Assembly: GCA_009760855.2 (NCBI GenBank)
Contig: WPIO01000002.1
Location: forward strand, 15,295,001-15,359,000
DNA length: 64,000 nucleotides
Direction of reading: 5' to 3'
Source: Cristatella mucedo
Taxonomy: Eukaryota > Bryozoa > Phylactolaemata > Cristatellidae
Position numbers and translations under genes: made by a program. Numbering within the stretch: the stretch's first letter is position 1; the number at the start of each line of letters is the position of its first letter. Positions 1-10,799 of this stretch are shown one piece after another. The notes below the pieces were generated by a model that saw only the letters and a program-made list of their open reading frames with translations, did no database searches and was not told the origin of the DNA.

Positions 1-594
1 TTTCTTGCTTTGCTATTTCTGCAGAGCCTCCCGTTCTTCTGCTCGCAGAACGGCTACTCCAAATTGCTTACAAGGTGTGTGGTTCATAGTGACTTTCGGC
101 TTACTAAAACAAATGGCGTGTACATAACCTCTACTTTCTGGGCCGCAGTTTGTGGCGGCAGCTTAAGTGATATTTGGCTAGAGCGATGTGTGTCGGCACC
201 AAAGATACTGATCGGAGATGAACTGATGGCGGGGGGGGGGGGGCTGCTGCCGTCGTTCTACTTTCTTCGGACAGGGGAGCAAGTACGTGCTGTGGGTGTT
301 CTCGGCCGTTCTCGGCCTTGCCTTCGCCACTACGAACGCAGCCACTGTCTCATGGGCGGTGGAACGAGTCGACGGTAATGCATACATGCCGACCATCGTC
401 ATAGTAGTACGATCCGTCGCTCTATCGATCCTATTGATGGCCCTTGAAGCCTCGTCTCGAGTCGCTGGTGCACTATCAATCGTGAGAGAGCTCGTGGTTG
501 TAACCATAGTTCAGCTGCTCAGCCTTGTAGCAGCAGAGCTCATTGTTAGGCAATGTGACTTTCACGGCAGCTGTGCGGAGAGCAGCAGACGATA
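1..594 (+). pseudogene. MFSD4-like transporter, 3' end of a broken copy
   Basis: The C-terminal half of the last exon of an MFSD4/NaGLT1-like major facilitator protein; the window edge cuts off the rest. The first part reads FLQSLPFFCSQNGYSKLL then YITSTFWAAVCGG. It aligns along its length with the intact gene at 39.9-42.0 kb (FLQCLVFFGMQDCYSNLL, YATSTFWAAICFG). The frame is lost at a run of 12-13 G at about 230-243, with a further single-base deletion about 30 bp downstream. From 287 the original frame resumes (LWVFSAVLGLAFAT) and runs to a stop at 593-595. The final residues no longer match the intact C-terminus. Because one lesion is a homopolymer, an assembly error there is possible, but the second deletion supports a pseudogene. 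Confidence 0.8.
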
Positions 595-631
595 GGAGCC
601 TGGTCGCCGCCGTAAGTCGCAACGGTTGAGA

Positions 632-765
632 TCGAATGGTTGCAAAACAAGCAGAGATACTCTACTTGCGTCTGCATTCCTACGTAAGTCGTTATGCACC
701 CTGAAGCAATGCTGACTCTGTAGAGTGATTAGTTCTAAAACTAGACTAAGACTGACTAACATGAG
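632..765 (-). mobile_element. LINE-A fragment (reverse transcriptase region)
   Basis: Matches the antisense of the LINE-A RT segment also seen at about 31,990-32,120 (the region encoding SALLRVYNDLLRNADMG and the LLDLSAAFDTID motif). It is short, diverged and without an open frame, and lies directly downstream of the transporter remnant. Confidence 0.7.
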
Positions 766-1349
766 GCGAAACTCGAAGTTCGGCTAGCCGAGTAAGGCAA
801 TGCTATCGATTAAAAATAGGTGATCGGATGGCAAGGGTGTTTTTAGTATTTGTTTCAACCGAACAACTATGAACCAAAGCATTTACAGTCCTCGATAATT
901 TCACCAGCACATGCGGGTACTCGAAAATAGTTTTCATATACTTTCCAATTTATTTATAGATAGCTTCTAATATCAGCGGATAGAGTTGAGCAATAAATGT
1001 TAGCTATTGGAGTACCATTGAACAGGCAGAGGAAGCCTGCTACAGGTGAATTATTAAGTCTAGACGGGATGTATTCATGGACTAGTTCGGCTCTAGTACC
1101 TTAAAGCAATTGAAGCTTTCACCCTTCTATGCATCGTAAGTAGCAAATTGACTTTGGGGCTGATGCAGTTGTCTAACAAAAAGTCTTTTGGACGAGGCAA
1201 CCTCTTACAATGTTATTACAAAAGTCATTATACTGAAACAAAACTCTTAATTTCTTTTTAATTTGTATGTGCTCAGCACGACCGTAATAGTGAAATTGTA
1301 AATGTGGCTCTGTGTAAATCTGCAATAAATAATGTTTACATAGCGAAAT

Positions 1350-3060
1350 GTATGACGATGCTGTAGTCAGGCCACTACTCAAGAAAGCATCGCTACAAAA
1401 AGACAACTTGAGCAACTTCCGCCCAGTCACCTTTCTGCCGTTTTTATCTAAGACACTGGAATGAGTTGTAGCAGATCAGCTGAACTCATATATTGAAACC
1501 TCAAACCTTGCTAGTAAGTCATAGTCTAGTTTTAGAACTAATCACTCCACAGAGTCAGCATTGCTTCAGAGTGCATAACGTCTTACTTAGGAATGCAGAC
1601 ATGGGTAGAGTGTCTCTGCTTGTTTTGCTCGATCTTTTGACAGCTTTTGATACTTTCGATCACCAAGTTCTTCTGAAGCAGCTCTCATCTTGCTTGGCAT
1701 CACTGGTAGTGCATGGCATTTCTTCAGGTCCTATCACAGTGGGAGATCCATAGTATTGACGTGAATGGACAAATACCATCCGTGGAACCTCTGAAATATG
1801 GGGTACCTCAGGGCACTGTGATTGGTCCTATTCTTGTTACGGCTTATGCTCACCCTCTTGCCGATGTGATTGCCAAGCACAAACTAGGCTTTCACTTCTA
1901 TGCAGATGACATTCAGTTGTCCGTCTGCTGTGATCCCTCCCTGCCCTCCAGCACGTCAAATTCTCTCGACTCCCTTGCTGCATGTATTGATGACATCAGC
2001 ACATGGATGGCAGCAAATCTTCCTAAATTGAATGACAATAAAACCAACCTCCTAGTTATCGGAAAACGAAGGGTATTTCGGAATCTGAAAAGGCTCATGC
2101 TTAAAATCGGCTCTGCCAGCTTATCTTATGTTGAATCTGCACACAATCTAGGTGTCATGTACCAAAGTGAACTGTTACTAACAGACCAAAATCAGCTCCA
2201 AAGTATAGTCAGCCGACTTTCAGCTAAATAAAATTTCTTAAGCTTGGGCATGTTTAGGCAAGCATACCATAGCTAAAGTAATCCATGTGTTTATGACATT
2301 ACGCCGTGACTTCTGGAACTCACTGATTGCTGGTTTACCGGCCAGAGCAATCAGGCGCTTACAGCTGGTGCAACACTTTGTAGCTAAACTTGTCTGTCGT
2401 GGTCGTCGTAGTTACCATATCACACCACATCTCGCAGACCTGCGCTTGCTCCCACTCAAGCAACGCATTGATTACAAGGTTTTTTCCCTCACTTTAGATC
2501 CCAACATTGTTTGGCTGCAGCCTACCTATCTGATGTAGTCACCCACCAGGCAATTAATCGTGCTGCCTGCTTTCTGAATTGAATCATTTACCTTCAACTC
2601 GTAGGAGCCTAAAATTCTATAGAGACCGTGCGTTTAATTGGTGTGCTCCTAAAGCCTGGAACTCAAAGCCAACTGGCGTTACGGCATCTCATAATAAGGA
2701 TAATTATAATGACAATAGCACATTTGTACAGCACCACCAGAAAACTTAATCTCTTTCTAGGCACTTGCATTCCTCGACTTAACAAAATTTATCAATAAGC
2801 TAAGATGCAACCATTTATCACATTATTTAGTGGGCTCGTGTGATTCGTCTTGTATGGCTTGTTTCTGCTGTCACTAAACCTATCTGTATTCTGACCCTGA
2901 ACCGGTCACCTCTACCCATATTATGGTTGTTGATGTTGAGCTTGCTACCACTAATCATTAGATCATGCTTCTTTTAAGGCACTTGTAAAATGCATACAAA
3001 GAGATTAAGTTTCCTGAGGGAGTTATGTAAACTAACTAAAATTACAATTATTTCTGTAAA
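1350..3060 (+). mobile_element. LINE-A copy, decayed, nearly to its 3' end
   Basis: A 5'-truncated CR1/L2-like non-LTR retrotransposon. It starts in the N-terminal RT region and runs through the RT core to the 3' UTR. Open pieces remain at 1,493-1,753 and 1,713-2,231 in different frames. They show the GVPQGTV-type motif near 1,800 and HFYADDIQLS (the catalytic YADD box) near 1,890-1,920. A third piece at 2,287-2,538 holds the C-terminal domain (LADLRLLPLKQRID). At about 2,690-2,800 an antisense LINE-A tail is nested in it; the 3' UTR then resumes and ends near 3,060. Several frameshifts and stops make it inactive. Confidence 0.8.
2690..2800 (-). mobile_element. LINE-A 3' tail nested inside the preceding copy
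   Basis: Antisense version of the LINE-A terminal hairpin and UTR (motif aacttaatctctttctaggc near 2,745), inserted in opposite orientation within the sense LINE-A copy. Only about 100 bp is present, a typical dead-on-arrival 3' fragment. Confidence 0.6.
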
Positions 3061-3250
3061 AATAAATAAATAATAGCTGATTTAACAGCCGGTTGTGTAT
3101 AGCGACAGAAGAGCATTTACAGCTATCACCACTGCTTGCAGGGGCGATAAAGGATCGCCCACTGCAGGATTCGTACCCACGACCTCGGGAGCGAGGTCAT
3201 GAAAAGCAACTACCTTTCCTGATGTGCCATCGAGGCTCACCGATTATCCG
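3060..3250 (-). mobile_element. SINE-2 (tRNA-derived) copy
   Basis: Antisense copy of a tRNA-like SINE. Read on the minus strand it starts GGTGAGCC, has an A-box-like segment and a B-box-like segment (gggtacgaatcc), then the shared body (gatagctgtaaatgctc, then cttctgtcgctatac), and ends in an AT-rich tail (tttatttattt). The same element is at 4,615-4,806, 6,218-6,400 and 32,458-32,635. Confidence 0.75.
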
Positions 3251-3779
3251 GATGCAGTAGCATCCGGTTACACTGGCATCCGGTTACCGTACTACCGGTA
3301 CGGTAGTATGGTACTACAGTAGTATCCGGTCAATCGACTTTCAGCTTCTCTCGGTATGGTTATAGTTAGATGACCTTTCATTTCACTTGAAGACTTGGAC
3401 GATTGGTGGTTATGTTCTGCCCTAGAATCGCGGATGTCACATCTTCATTTCCTGGGTAGACACACCTTGTAATCTCCTGCTGCTCCATAACTCCGGCGTT
3501 TGCTATCTAGCGTCCTCCGCTTTCGAGTTGTTTTTACTTTTCGTTCTTGACACCAGCACTACTTGGTCCGCCGTAGCTTTCAACCTTCGATCGTTGCATT
3601 TTGGGAAGACTGCTGGCGACTGCATGATTAAGAAAATGTGATCCACAAATTAATCACGAGAAGGAGACACGTTGGACTAACAACTACCCTAACGCTTTAC
3701 GTTAAAGCTGAGCAGTGAGTTTCATAGAAGCTCGAGCCTAACAGAAACCCGACAGAAGCAACTGTATATCTCTTCCTAT

Positions 3780-4012
3780 CACTGCATACATGAGTACATG
3801 ACACTGTGCATGCTGTCACTAACCACACTTGCATGCTGACCCTATGCATGTCACCCCTAACCATGTTATTCATGTTGTTTATCAAGCATGATATTACTCA
3901 CCATTCAATAGTGTTTCACTTTGCAGCAAATGTTAAGTGCCTAGAAAGAGATTGAGTCTCTGAGGGCGCTTTATCAAGAGCATTATTAATATAACTGTTA
4001 TTGTTTAAAGTA
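3780..4012 (+). mobile_element. LINE-A 3' tail
   Basis: A sense 3' UTR fragment with the characteristic blocks tgcatgctgaccct and gtcacccctaaccatg. The terminal hairpin around 3,945-3,985 (gcctagaaagagattgagtc) is followed by an ATT-type tail. It is 5'-truncated and carries no coding sequence. Confidence 0.8.
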
Positions 4013-4034
4013 AAGAGTAATAGTAATAGTTATT

Positions 4035-4600
4035 GATCTGTATAGCACCACAAGATAACTCAAGCTCTTCCTAGGTTCATTACATATGCTATAACGAAAG
4101 CAAGATCAAATTGTTAGTGGTAACACACAATTCCAACAAGCAATAACATGATTTGAAGTGAAATACACAGTGTCAAAATGTAAATATGATTAGTGGCAGT
4201 ATGCACAAGTGTTAGCATGCATAAGTAAACAAAGGACGAATCACAAAAACCCACTTGGTACTGAGGTATCCATGTTACTTTTAGCTTCTTTGTAAAAGTC
4301 AATTCAGGCAATGACGTGAGGTCAGTTGGGAGTAAGCTTCAGGTTTCGAGAGCATACGAACTAAAGTAATGCTTTCCAAAAGATTTAAAGTTAGAAAGAG
4401 AATTAGTTATACGATTTGATTCAGAAGAACAGGTCGTACGATACGATGCCTACTTAGCCTGGTATCCCAGTAGTTCTAATCAATACGCTGGAGCGAGAGA
4501 ATTAAAGGACCTAAAAGTAGGTGACAAACCCTTAATGTTAATGAGCTGCTTGACTAGAACCATGAAAGGTTGGCATAGAGGATCTAAGTAAATGAGTCAT
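4035..4600 (-). mobile_element. LINE-A 3' half, diverged
   Basis: Antisense LINE-A from its tail (about 4,035) through the 3' UTR into the C-terminal coding region. It abuts the sense tail at 3,780-4,012, so two copies meet tail to tail. The open frame is lost. Divergence is clearly higher than in the copies at 24.6-26.7 and 30.6-32.2 kb. Confidence 0.7.
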
Positions 4601-4611
4601 ATGATGACACT

Positions 4612-4806
4612 TTAAATAAATAATAAAATAAATCATAGCTGATTAAACAGCCTCTTTTTGTATAGCGACAGAAGAGCCTTTATGGCTATCACCACCGCTT
4701 GCAGTGGCGATACAGAATCGCCCACCGCAGGAATTGAACCCACGACCTCGGGAGCGAGGTCGTGAAAGCAACCACCTTACCTAGTGTGCCATCACGGCTC
4801 ACCGAT
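4612..4806 (-). mobile_element. SINE-2 (tRNA-derived) copy
   Basis: A good antisense SINE-2 copy. The minus strand shows gtgagccgtgatggcacact at the 5' end, an A-box-like region, a B-box (gggttcaattcc) and the tail block cagctatgatttatt. It lies next to the LINE-A fragment ending near 4,600. Confidence 0.8.
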
Positions 4807-5200
4807 TTTCGGAGTATGTTGCAGTTAAGCGACTGCTGGCAAAGCAAGCAGGGAACTCGGCCGTTCTTCACTGTCAGATGAGGCGCAGCGTGCGGAGTGC
4901 AGGGTGCAGCAGCCGTTCTTCACTGTCACATGTAGAGCGCCGTAGGGCCAGGTCCCGAAGTCCGGTGAGGCAGGTCGTGTAGTTCGATCAATGATTAATT
5001 CTCTAAAAGACGGAAGCCCGATAACTGACAAAATGCATGACATAAAGGTGCACAAAGTTCGTACATTGGTGTACGCAAACGAAATAAAAGCACAAAGCGA
5101 TCACGTGCTGGTAAGGGGTTTAGCACCCTCACGAGACTCATCTCATAGATCTGACTAAATAGACATACAGTAATACTCTCAATGTTATGCAGGTACTAGG
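4807..5200. other. Unassigned interval
   Basis: Between a SINE-2 copy and the GA microsatellite. A short repeated phrase (ccgttcttcactgtca) occurs twice near 4,862 and 4,913. I recognise no gene or mobile element. Confidence 0.5.
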
Positions 5201-5202
5201 GT

Positions 5203-5330
<128 letters not shown>

Positions 5331-5334
5331 ACCA

Positions 5335-6060
5335 AAGTTAACTATCTGGGTACTTCCATTTTTGAATTCAGATGTTGCTGTTAATTTTTCAAACAAGGCC
5401 ATTATCTCACTATTGCCACGTTTGGCAGAATTTTTTAACGTTTTGGAAGGTACTGAGATGACTCGCTATTTAATTTAAGATCCGTATTTCAGTTCGTTCG
5501 GCCGACATTAAAGCACAACTCACTTCCTATTGCAAAATTGTTGGTGGCTTCCACCTTAACTTCAATGCTTGATGGCATATTTTGAGGCACTTTTAAAGTA
5601 GAAATTCATCAGTCCGCTACAAGAAAACCACTGAGTTCTAAATGTCCTTAGCCAGCCATGGTTGTACGTATTTCCAAGTTAAACAAGAAGAGCGGAAGTG
5701 ACGAATATCTGTGCCAATGCACATCTATAATTAGTTCCCTACATCAGCTAGTAATCTTATATATGATTACACCAAGCTTTATAGATTTATATATTGCTTT
5801 ATTTATTATTTATAGATCTGCTTTATGGATTACACCAAGCACCGAAGCCCTGCGAAGAAGTAATGTACTGCACACAAGAAGAAGTAATGTACTGCATACA
5901 ATGCTATGCTAGAACTTTGCTTGCTTTTCCTCGACAAAGATCAATGTGCGTTTAAGATTTTATAAAGCATCCTTTTGTCACCGCTTTCAAACTCACCAAC
6001 AAATTGCCTGAATAGTTGCATTGCGAAAACTCTTGTTGACTGCGACCAATAGCTGGCCAG
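5335..6060. other. Unassigned interval
   Basis: AT-leaning sequence without a recognisable gene. An 84-codon ORF at 5,658-5,912 contains a short direct duplication (gaagaagtaatgtactgca, at about 5,852 and 5,878) and resembles no protein I know. I treat it as noncoding. Confidence 0.5.
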
Positions 6061-6067
6061 TAACCGA

Positions 6068-6170
6068 TTAGGATAATGATGGTAATAAAGTTTGCAGGGC
6101 GCCCTCAGAAGCTCTCCCTCTTTCTAGGCACTTTACATATGACCTTAAGGAAGCATGGTCAAATGCTTAG
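6068..6170 (-). mobile_element. LINE-A 3' tail remnant
   Basis: Antisense tail signature: an AT-rich start, then gcgccctcagaagctc, then ctttctaggcactttacat. It ends after about 100 bp, just before a SINE-2. Confidence 0.65.
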
Positions 6171-6217
6171 TGGAAGCATCGGTTCAAAGCAATCGAATAA
6201 ACAAGATAGGCAGATAG

Positions 6218-6400
6218 GAATGGTGAGCCGTGATGGCACACTAGGTAAGGCCTCGGTCCCGAGGTCATGGGTTTGATTCCCTCGGTGGGCGATTCTTTAT
6301 CACCACTGCAGGCGGTGTTGATAGCCGTGAAGGCTCTTCTGTCGCTATACAAAAAGAGGTTGTTTAATCAGCTAGGCTTTATTTATTTATTTAATGGGAA
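6218..6400 (+). mobile_element. SINE-2 (tRNA-derived) copy, sense
   Basis: Sense copy. The tRNA-like head is gtgagccgtgatggcacact, followed by aggtaagg (A-box region), gtcccgaggtcatgggtttg and a B-box-like gggtttgattccc. The body (gatagccgtgaaggctcttc) and an AT tail of ttta repeats follow. The head most resembles a tRNA with a modified anticodon arm; I cannot assign the parental tRNA by eye. Confidence 0.85.
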
Positions 6401-6539
6401 AGGCTGATTGTGTTCGGTAGTCACTACCACAACAACTGCCTACCCAAGCGCTACCGCTCCTGCTGAAAGAGTGGTCGTACAATTCTGAAAATATACTCCA
6501 TATCAGCTTCCCAAAATAATTGGAGCCTCAATGTTGGCC

Positions 6540-7520
6540 GCAATTGGGTTTTAAGTCTCTTCCGGCAACAGCCCTCGAAGCAACAATTAAACTGCGACAG
6601 ATCGAGAAAGACTTTAATACCGAAAGGGAAGCATGCAGTAAACTGAATTAACTTCTCAAGTGTTCAGAATTGCATACTTTGGCAATAAGTAACTTTGGCA
6701 GCATGCAATCGTAGGGTGATTAAATATTTGACCGGATGCTTGACCTTTGCCATGAGCAGTGCACTGCATACGGGCAAAAGAAAATAAGAAAAGGCGTTCA
6801 CGAGTTAATCATCAAAAATCGACACATTCGGGTGGGCAAGTTTAAAACAGAAATTGGAAATCAGCAAATACGAGTAAGTAACGATTTATGGATAACAGAA
6901 TCACTATAAGACCGTAGAAATCTGAAACGACGATCATCTTGGTTCATAGGGTGATATTTTACTACCGCAATTGGCAGATTGCTCATCACATGAACTCAGT
7001 TCAAGAGATTCAAAGTGCTGCACACGAATGCTAATCTAGTTCAAGGGAACCCAAGTTTAAAAAGAAAGACAACAGCTAATTTAACACGGGTTTTTACTGA
7101 CCTTTTGCAATATAAGAAAGGGAACCTTTTGACGTTTACATAGGTAAAAATCTGAACAATTATTAGTTTAAGCGCGGCTTTGATTGAAGCAAGCAGGTCA
7201 ATGACTTTCTCAATAATAGTTTCACCTATTATTAGGGTCCTGGTAGCAAAAAGGAATGTAAATTACATAGGCAATTTTAAGAGTTGGCCCCGAGTTATAG
7301 CCTGGATAGAACAGTACAACGCTTTAGGCCTGAATTAGGTAAGTTCACCATTTCTAACTGCCAACATAATGCAGGACCTGTAGTGTCTTCGACATTCAAA
7401 AGGTGGGTGGGTAGATGCTTGACTTGATTCTCGTTCTGGTATTCTCCAGGTGTTGAATAATCGATGCCAGGGGCAGCTTCAGAAATAGGCCAATGATGGG
7501 TTCCCAGTTTAAAAAAAAAT
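6540..7520. repeat. Duplicated noncoding block (partner 27,250-28,210)
   Basis: Shares extended similarity in the same orientation with 27.25-28.21 kb, for example cctcaagtgttcagaat against ctcaagtgttcagaatt, and cagcttcagaaataggc against cagtttcagaaataggc. Neither copy has a sustained ORF. It marks the left part of the large segmental duplication. Confidence 0.75.
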
Positions 7521-7689
7521 AATTCTTGTGGACATTTTATATCGATACAGATTAGGCTAAGACGTGCTTTAAACTTATCTGCTTAATGTTACGGTAGGGC
7601 GAAAGAGATTAAGTGCCCTTGGACATCTAAACGCTTACTCCTTAAGGCTGAGTTCCCAGTTGCCATGGCCTACCTCACCACGCCATCCT

Positions 7690-8640
7690 CGACTTTAGCT
7701 TCGCCGAATGTTAGTAACCTGCCTATCGGGTATGATCGTGCTAGCCTATCGTCGTTGCGCTCACGTCGTTCAGGTGCATTCCTTGATCTGTTTCTTTTGC
7801 TAAAGTCAATGAATTGGCAGTTATTGTAGTTTGGTTCGCACATCATCAGAGAGCAAGCCGATGAACAACGCCAGCAATTTATTCTACGGCTCACAGGGCA
7901 GAGGGAGCACGACTTCACTCGCCCCTCTGTCCCACTCGAGTCTCCTCTCCTCGACTCCGGCTGTGCCTTGGCTGATTGTGATGGTGAATCCACCATCTGT
8001 TCACCAGCGAGTTATCGGCTTGTGTCGACGCCTCATTAGAAGTAGACCACAGCTGTGCACAGGCCCCTCTCGAGGATTCTCCCACTAGCTGTTGAGGAAA
8101 GGAGCGGTACCAGCCCGCATGCAATCGAACTAAAATTATCGATAGAATGCTGAAAGCCTCGCGGACGGAAATCAAGTCTGCTAACTTTAAGCAGCAAACT
8201 GTCGCCAACCTCAGGCCACTAAGGATATCGCTGCCATCTGGAACATGCATTCGTGATATCTCGGCTAGACTTCTGTCACCTACCTACATGTAAAGCAAAG
8301 TGCTTATTATTGGTTCCAAAACTCTGCAGCTAATCAACGCCGGCTTCCTCTCAAGCAGTGTACCCACTTCAAGGTTCTGTCACTCGCTTTGCGATCACTT
8401 CATTCTCCTGCTCCAGAAAACTTTTTTCGGAAGCGCTTCCTATTCAGGCGTTCCATCATAACCCCCGCTCTGCTGTCAAGTTGCTTAGATGTGCCTCTAA
8501 AAAACCCTCAAACTCCTTGGAGACAGAGAGCCTTAGGTGCGCCTGCTCTCAAACCGAGAAAATCATTACCAACTGACGTTACGACGTCACATGAACTAAC
8601 AAATTTTGTAAAAAAAGGCTAACAATTCACCCTGTCCCTC
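7690..8640 (+). mobile_element. Very old LINE-like relic
   Basis: Faint similarity to LINE-A RT and C-terminal coding order. Near 8,320-8,420 a segment parallels the LINE-A stretch encoding LHWLPVKQRIDFKVLSL, and further C-terminal echoes run to about 8,640. A related relic lies at about 56,230-56,610. Frames are closed and the assignment rests on order plus scattered matches. Confidence 0.4.
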
Positions 8641-8647
8641 TCAGCGC

Positions 8648-9545
8648 TTGCTCCAGATATGCGAATTGGTCTCTGTGTCCTTATTCAAGCCGATCTCGTG
8701 GGGCCGCAGGCGCATTCCTGCGGCGCCGTCTCAAGCGTCGAGAATGACCGGCGGCAGGGGCGGCGCATGGACTCGGGCTAGTTTCTCGTCGACGGGCGCT
8801 GCCTCCTCCCGACGAGCAGCGATGGGTGCCGCGGTCAAAGGGACGAGCGTGGACGACGAGGCCGCCAACCTGTGGGACAGCGTCAGCGCCGACGGCGGCA
8901 TTGACGGCTGCAGACCCGACGACTGCAGACCCGACGACTGCGGCAGCCCGTACTCGCGGCTGGTGAGCGGAGCTGTCGCCGCGGTGCCACCGTTGCCTCT
9001 GCAGCCGCTGCTTTTGCCGCCGCTGCTTCTGCTACGTTCGAAAATGACATCGCCGTCGGTTGTGGCCGCAGCGGCGGCGGCGGCGGCGCGCCTATTCGTA
9101 TGTACCGCCACTGAGCCACCAGCAGCAGCAGCTCCCCTACAGCGTGCCGCGTCATGCCCGCTCAGATGCGTCGGACTAGTGAGTGTCGGACTCGGTCGTC
9201 GGAACCAAACTGCCTGCCGCGGCGATATTCAGTTCCTCAGCGTTCCAAGACACCTACAGGTATCCTTAACGATCCCATTGGCCGCGGCTGCACAGCTCGG
9301 CTCCTGACTCCTGTGCCGTCTCCTGTCGCCGCTGGTCCTGCCGCCGCTGCTTCCGTCGCCGCTGCTTCTGCCTCCGTCGCTGCTTCTGCCTCCGTCGCTG
9401 CTTCTGCCTCCGTCGCGGCTTCTGCCTCCGTCGCTGGCGCCGTCGCCGCCGTAGCGGCCGCAGCGGTGGCGGAGCGGTCCCTAGCGCGTAACTCTGCTGA
9501 GCCACCAGTGACAGCGGCAGCGGCTCCCCCGAAAGAATGCCGCAT
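8648..9545 (+). repeat. GC-rich triplet block A (possible Ala-rich exon or CpG island)
   Basis: About 900 bp of CpG- and GCC/GCT-rich DNA, homologous to 33,200-34,110. The + frame 8,648-9,307 (219 codons) contains a non-repetitive acidic stretch (SVDDEAANLWDS, then GSPYSRLVSG). Its counterpart in block B reads SEDDEAAEPWVN, then SLSSRLVSG, so the reading frame is partly preserved across the duplication. The downstream half is an 18-bp-type repeat around 9,340-9,440 (Ala/Ser codons). It may be a 5' exon, a CpG-island promoter or simply a low-complexity expansion. The opposite strand is also open, as expected for such composition, so coding status is unproven. Confidence 0.45.
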
Positions 9546-9559
9546 CTTTGGATGAAGCT

Positions 9560-10250
9560 TCGGTCGAAAGAGCGGACTGGCTTGTCGGCGCTAAAATACC
9601 TGCCGCCGCTAAACTACCAGCCGGCGCGATATTGAATGCCGCAGCGTTCCGAGACAACCTTCGCTCACGCTACAGAGCGCATTTTACCGCGGCTGCACAG
9701 CCCGGCTGCGGACTTCCAGCAGCACAGTGCAGTCAGTGCACGGTAAATTCGCCTCGTTTCAGCTGAGCAGACGTGTGGGTTGTGTCTGGGGCCCGCTTGC
9801 CACGTCTGAGCGCCCGCGCCGTGGCTATCAGCAGCAACGGGGCCGATGCTATGCGGGCGGACATACACACTGGGAAGCTAGAAATCTGTGACAGCCTTTA
9901 CTGAAACAGACAGGAAATAAGTGAGCGCAACTCGAATTGCACAGTACCCCCTTGCCGCCACCTAAGAAAAAATCACGCTTAGCAAGTGACCGTTTCTGCT
10001 TGCCTCAAGCCATAGGTTTACCACTGCTGGTCACATGCAGCAGCAGTGTTTAACATTTGATCGGCTCCGGCCTGCTATTCGGATCAGTGGCACTTTTCCA
10101 TTGAATGTAAAATGGCGCCCCTAAGTGGGGAATGAAAATAATCTTGAATTTACAAACTCTTGCAGAGTGGCTGAGTATTTTATTTTTAAGAGACTTTAGA
10201 GTCTTTGCTAGCCCAGCGTTTTATAGTATTGTCTGGCTTACATATATAAA
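9560..10250. other. Unassigned interval downstream of GC block A
   Basis: GC content falls from left to right. There is no recognisable gene or transposon. The 67-codon minus ORF at 9,665-9,868 is unremarkable. Confidence 0.45.
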
Positions 10251-10254
10251 CGAT

Positions 10255-10312
10255 AATTTGTTTGTATAGCTCCCTAAGGGAACGGAATCTCCATCAAAGC
10301 ACTTCACATATG
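10255..10312 (-). mobile_element. LINE/SINE tail relic
   Basis: A short antisense remnant of the terminal hairpin shared by LINE-A and SINE-1 (tatagctccctaagggaac near 10,265). It is too short to say which family it came from. Confidence 0.45.
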
Positions 10313-10359
10313 ACGCAGGGCTAAAGCTCACGACCGGTCATCAAAGGTGAGCAGCTGTA

Positions 10360-10515
10360 CCAAACTAGGGCTGGCCGACGGGTAAGGTAGTAGTCTTTAC
10401 CGACCAAGGTCATGTATTTGGGCCCTGAGCCATGTGTAGCTCTTGGATAGACTATTTGTAGAGCCTGGAGAGACTATACGGAGCGCCTGGATAGAGACCC
10501 AGTTTTCTCACAGCA
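10360..10515 (+). mobile_element. SINE-1 copy, degenerate
   Basis: Contains the SINE-1 order: gaccaaggtcatg, a corrupted B-box (ggccctgagcc), then gagcgcctggatagagac, which is the start of the tail hairpin. A cleaner copy follows 125 bp downstream. Confidence 0.55.
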
Positions 10516-10640
10516 TTGTACAAACGAGAAAATGTACGCCCACTATGTAAAACATTTTCATTTTCCGCCGGCTAGGCTTATTGGCAAGCGGATCGCGGAC
10601 CTTTGCTTTGATCCCCAGCAGCCTTTTAGTTCCGCTGAGC

Positions 10641-10790
10641 TTCTGGTTTGGTCTAGCAGGGTTAAGGTGCTCGCCCCGACCAAGGTCTGACTGAGGTCGT
10701 GGGCTCGAGCCCCGAGGCATATATGAAGCGCCTGAATAGAGATTAAGTTCTCTTGGGGCGCTATGTAAATTAATTATATTTTATATTTTC
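10641..10790 (+). mobile_element. SINE-1 (tRNA-derived) with LINE-A-like tail
   Basis: A tRNA-like head (tggtctagcagggttaagg, an A-box-like segment), ccgaccaaggtctgactgag, and a B-box ggctcgagcccc. The tail is aagcgcctgaatagagatta then agttctcttggggcgct, which can fold as a hairpin. This tail closely matches the LINE-A terminal hairpin, so the SINE probably uses the LINE-A reverse transcriptase. Confidence 0.85.
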
Positions 10791-10799
10791 TATTGCTAA

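Noticed and set aside
6218-6300. Possible functional tRNA gene
   Set aside because: It has A- and B-box-like segments but belongs to the dispersed SINE-2 family with a shared body and tail, and the cloverleaf is not complete.
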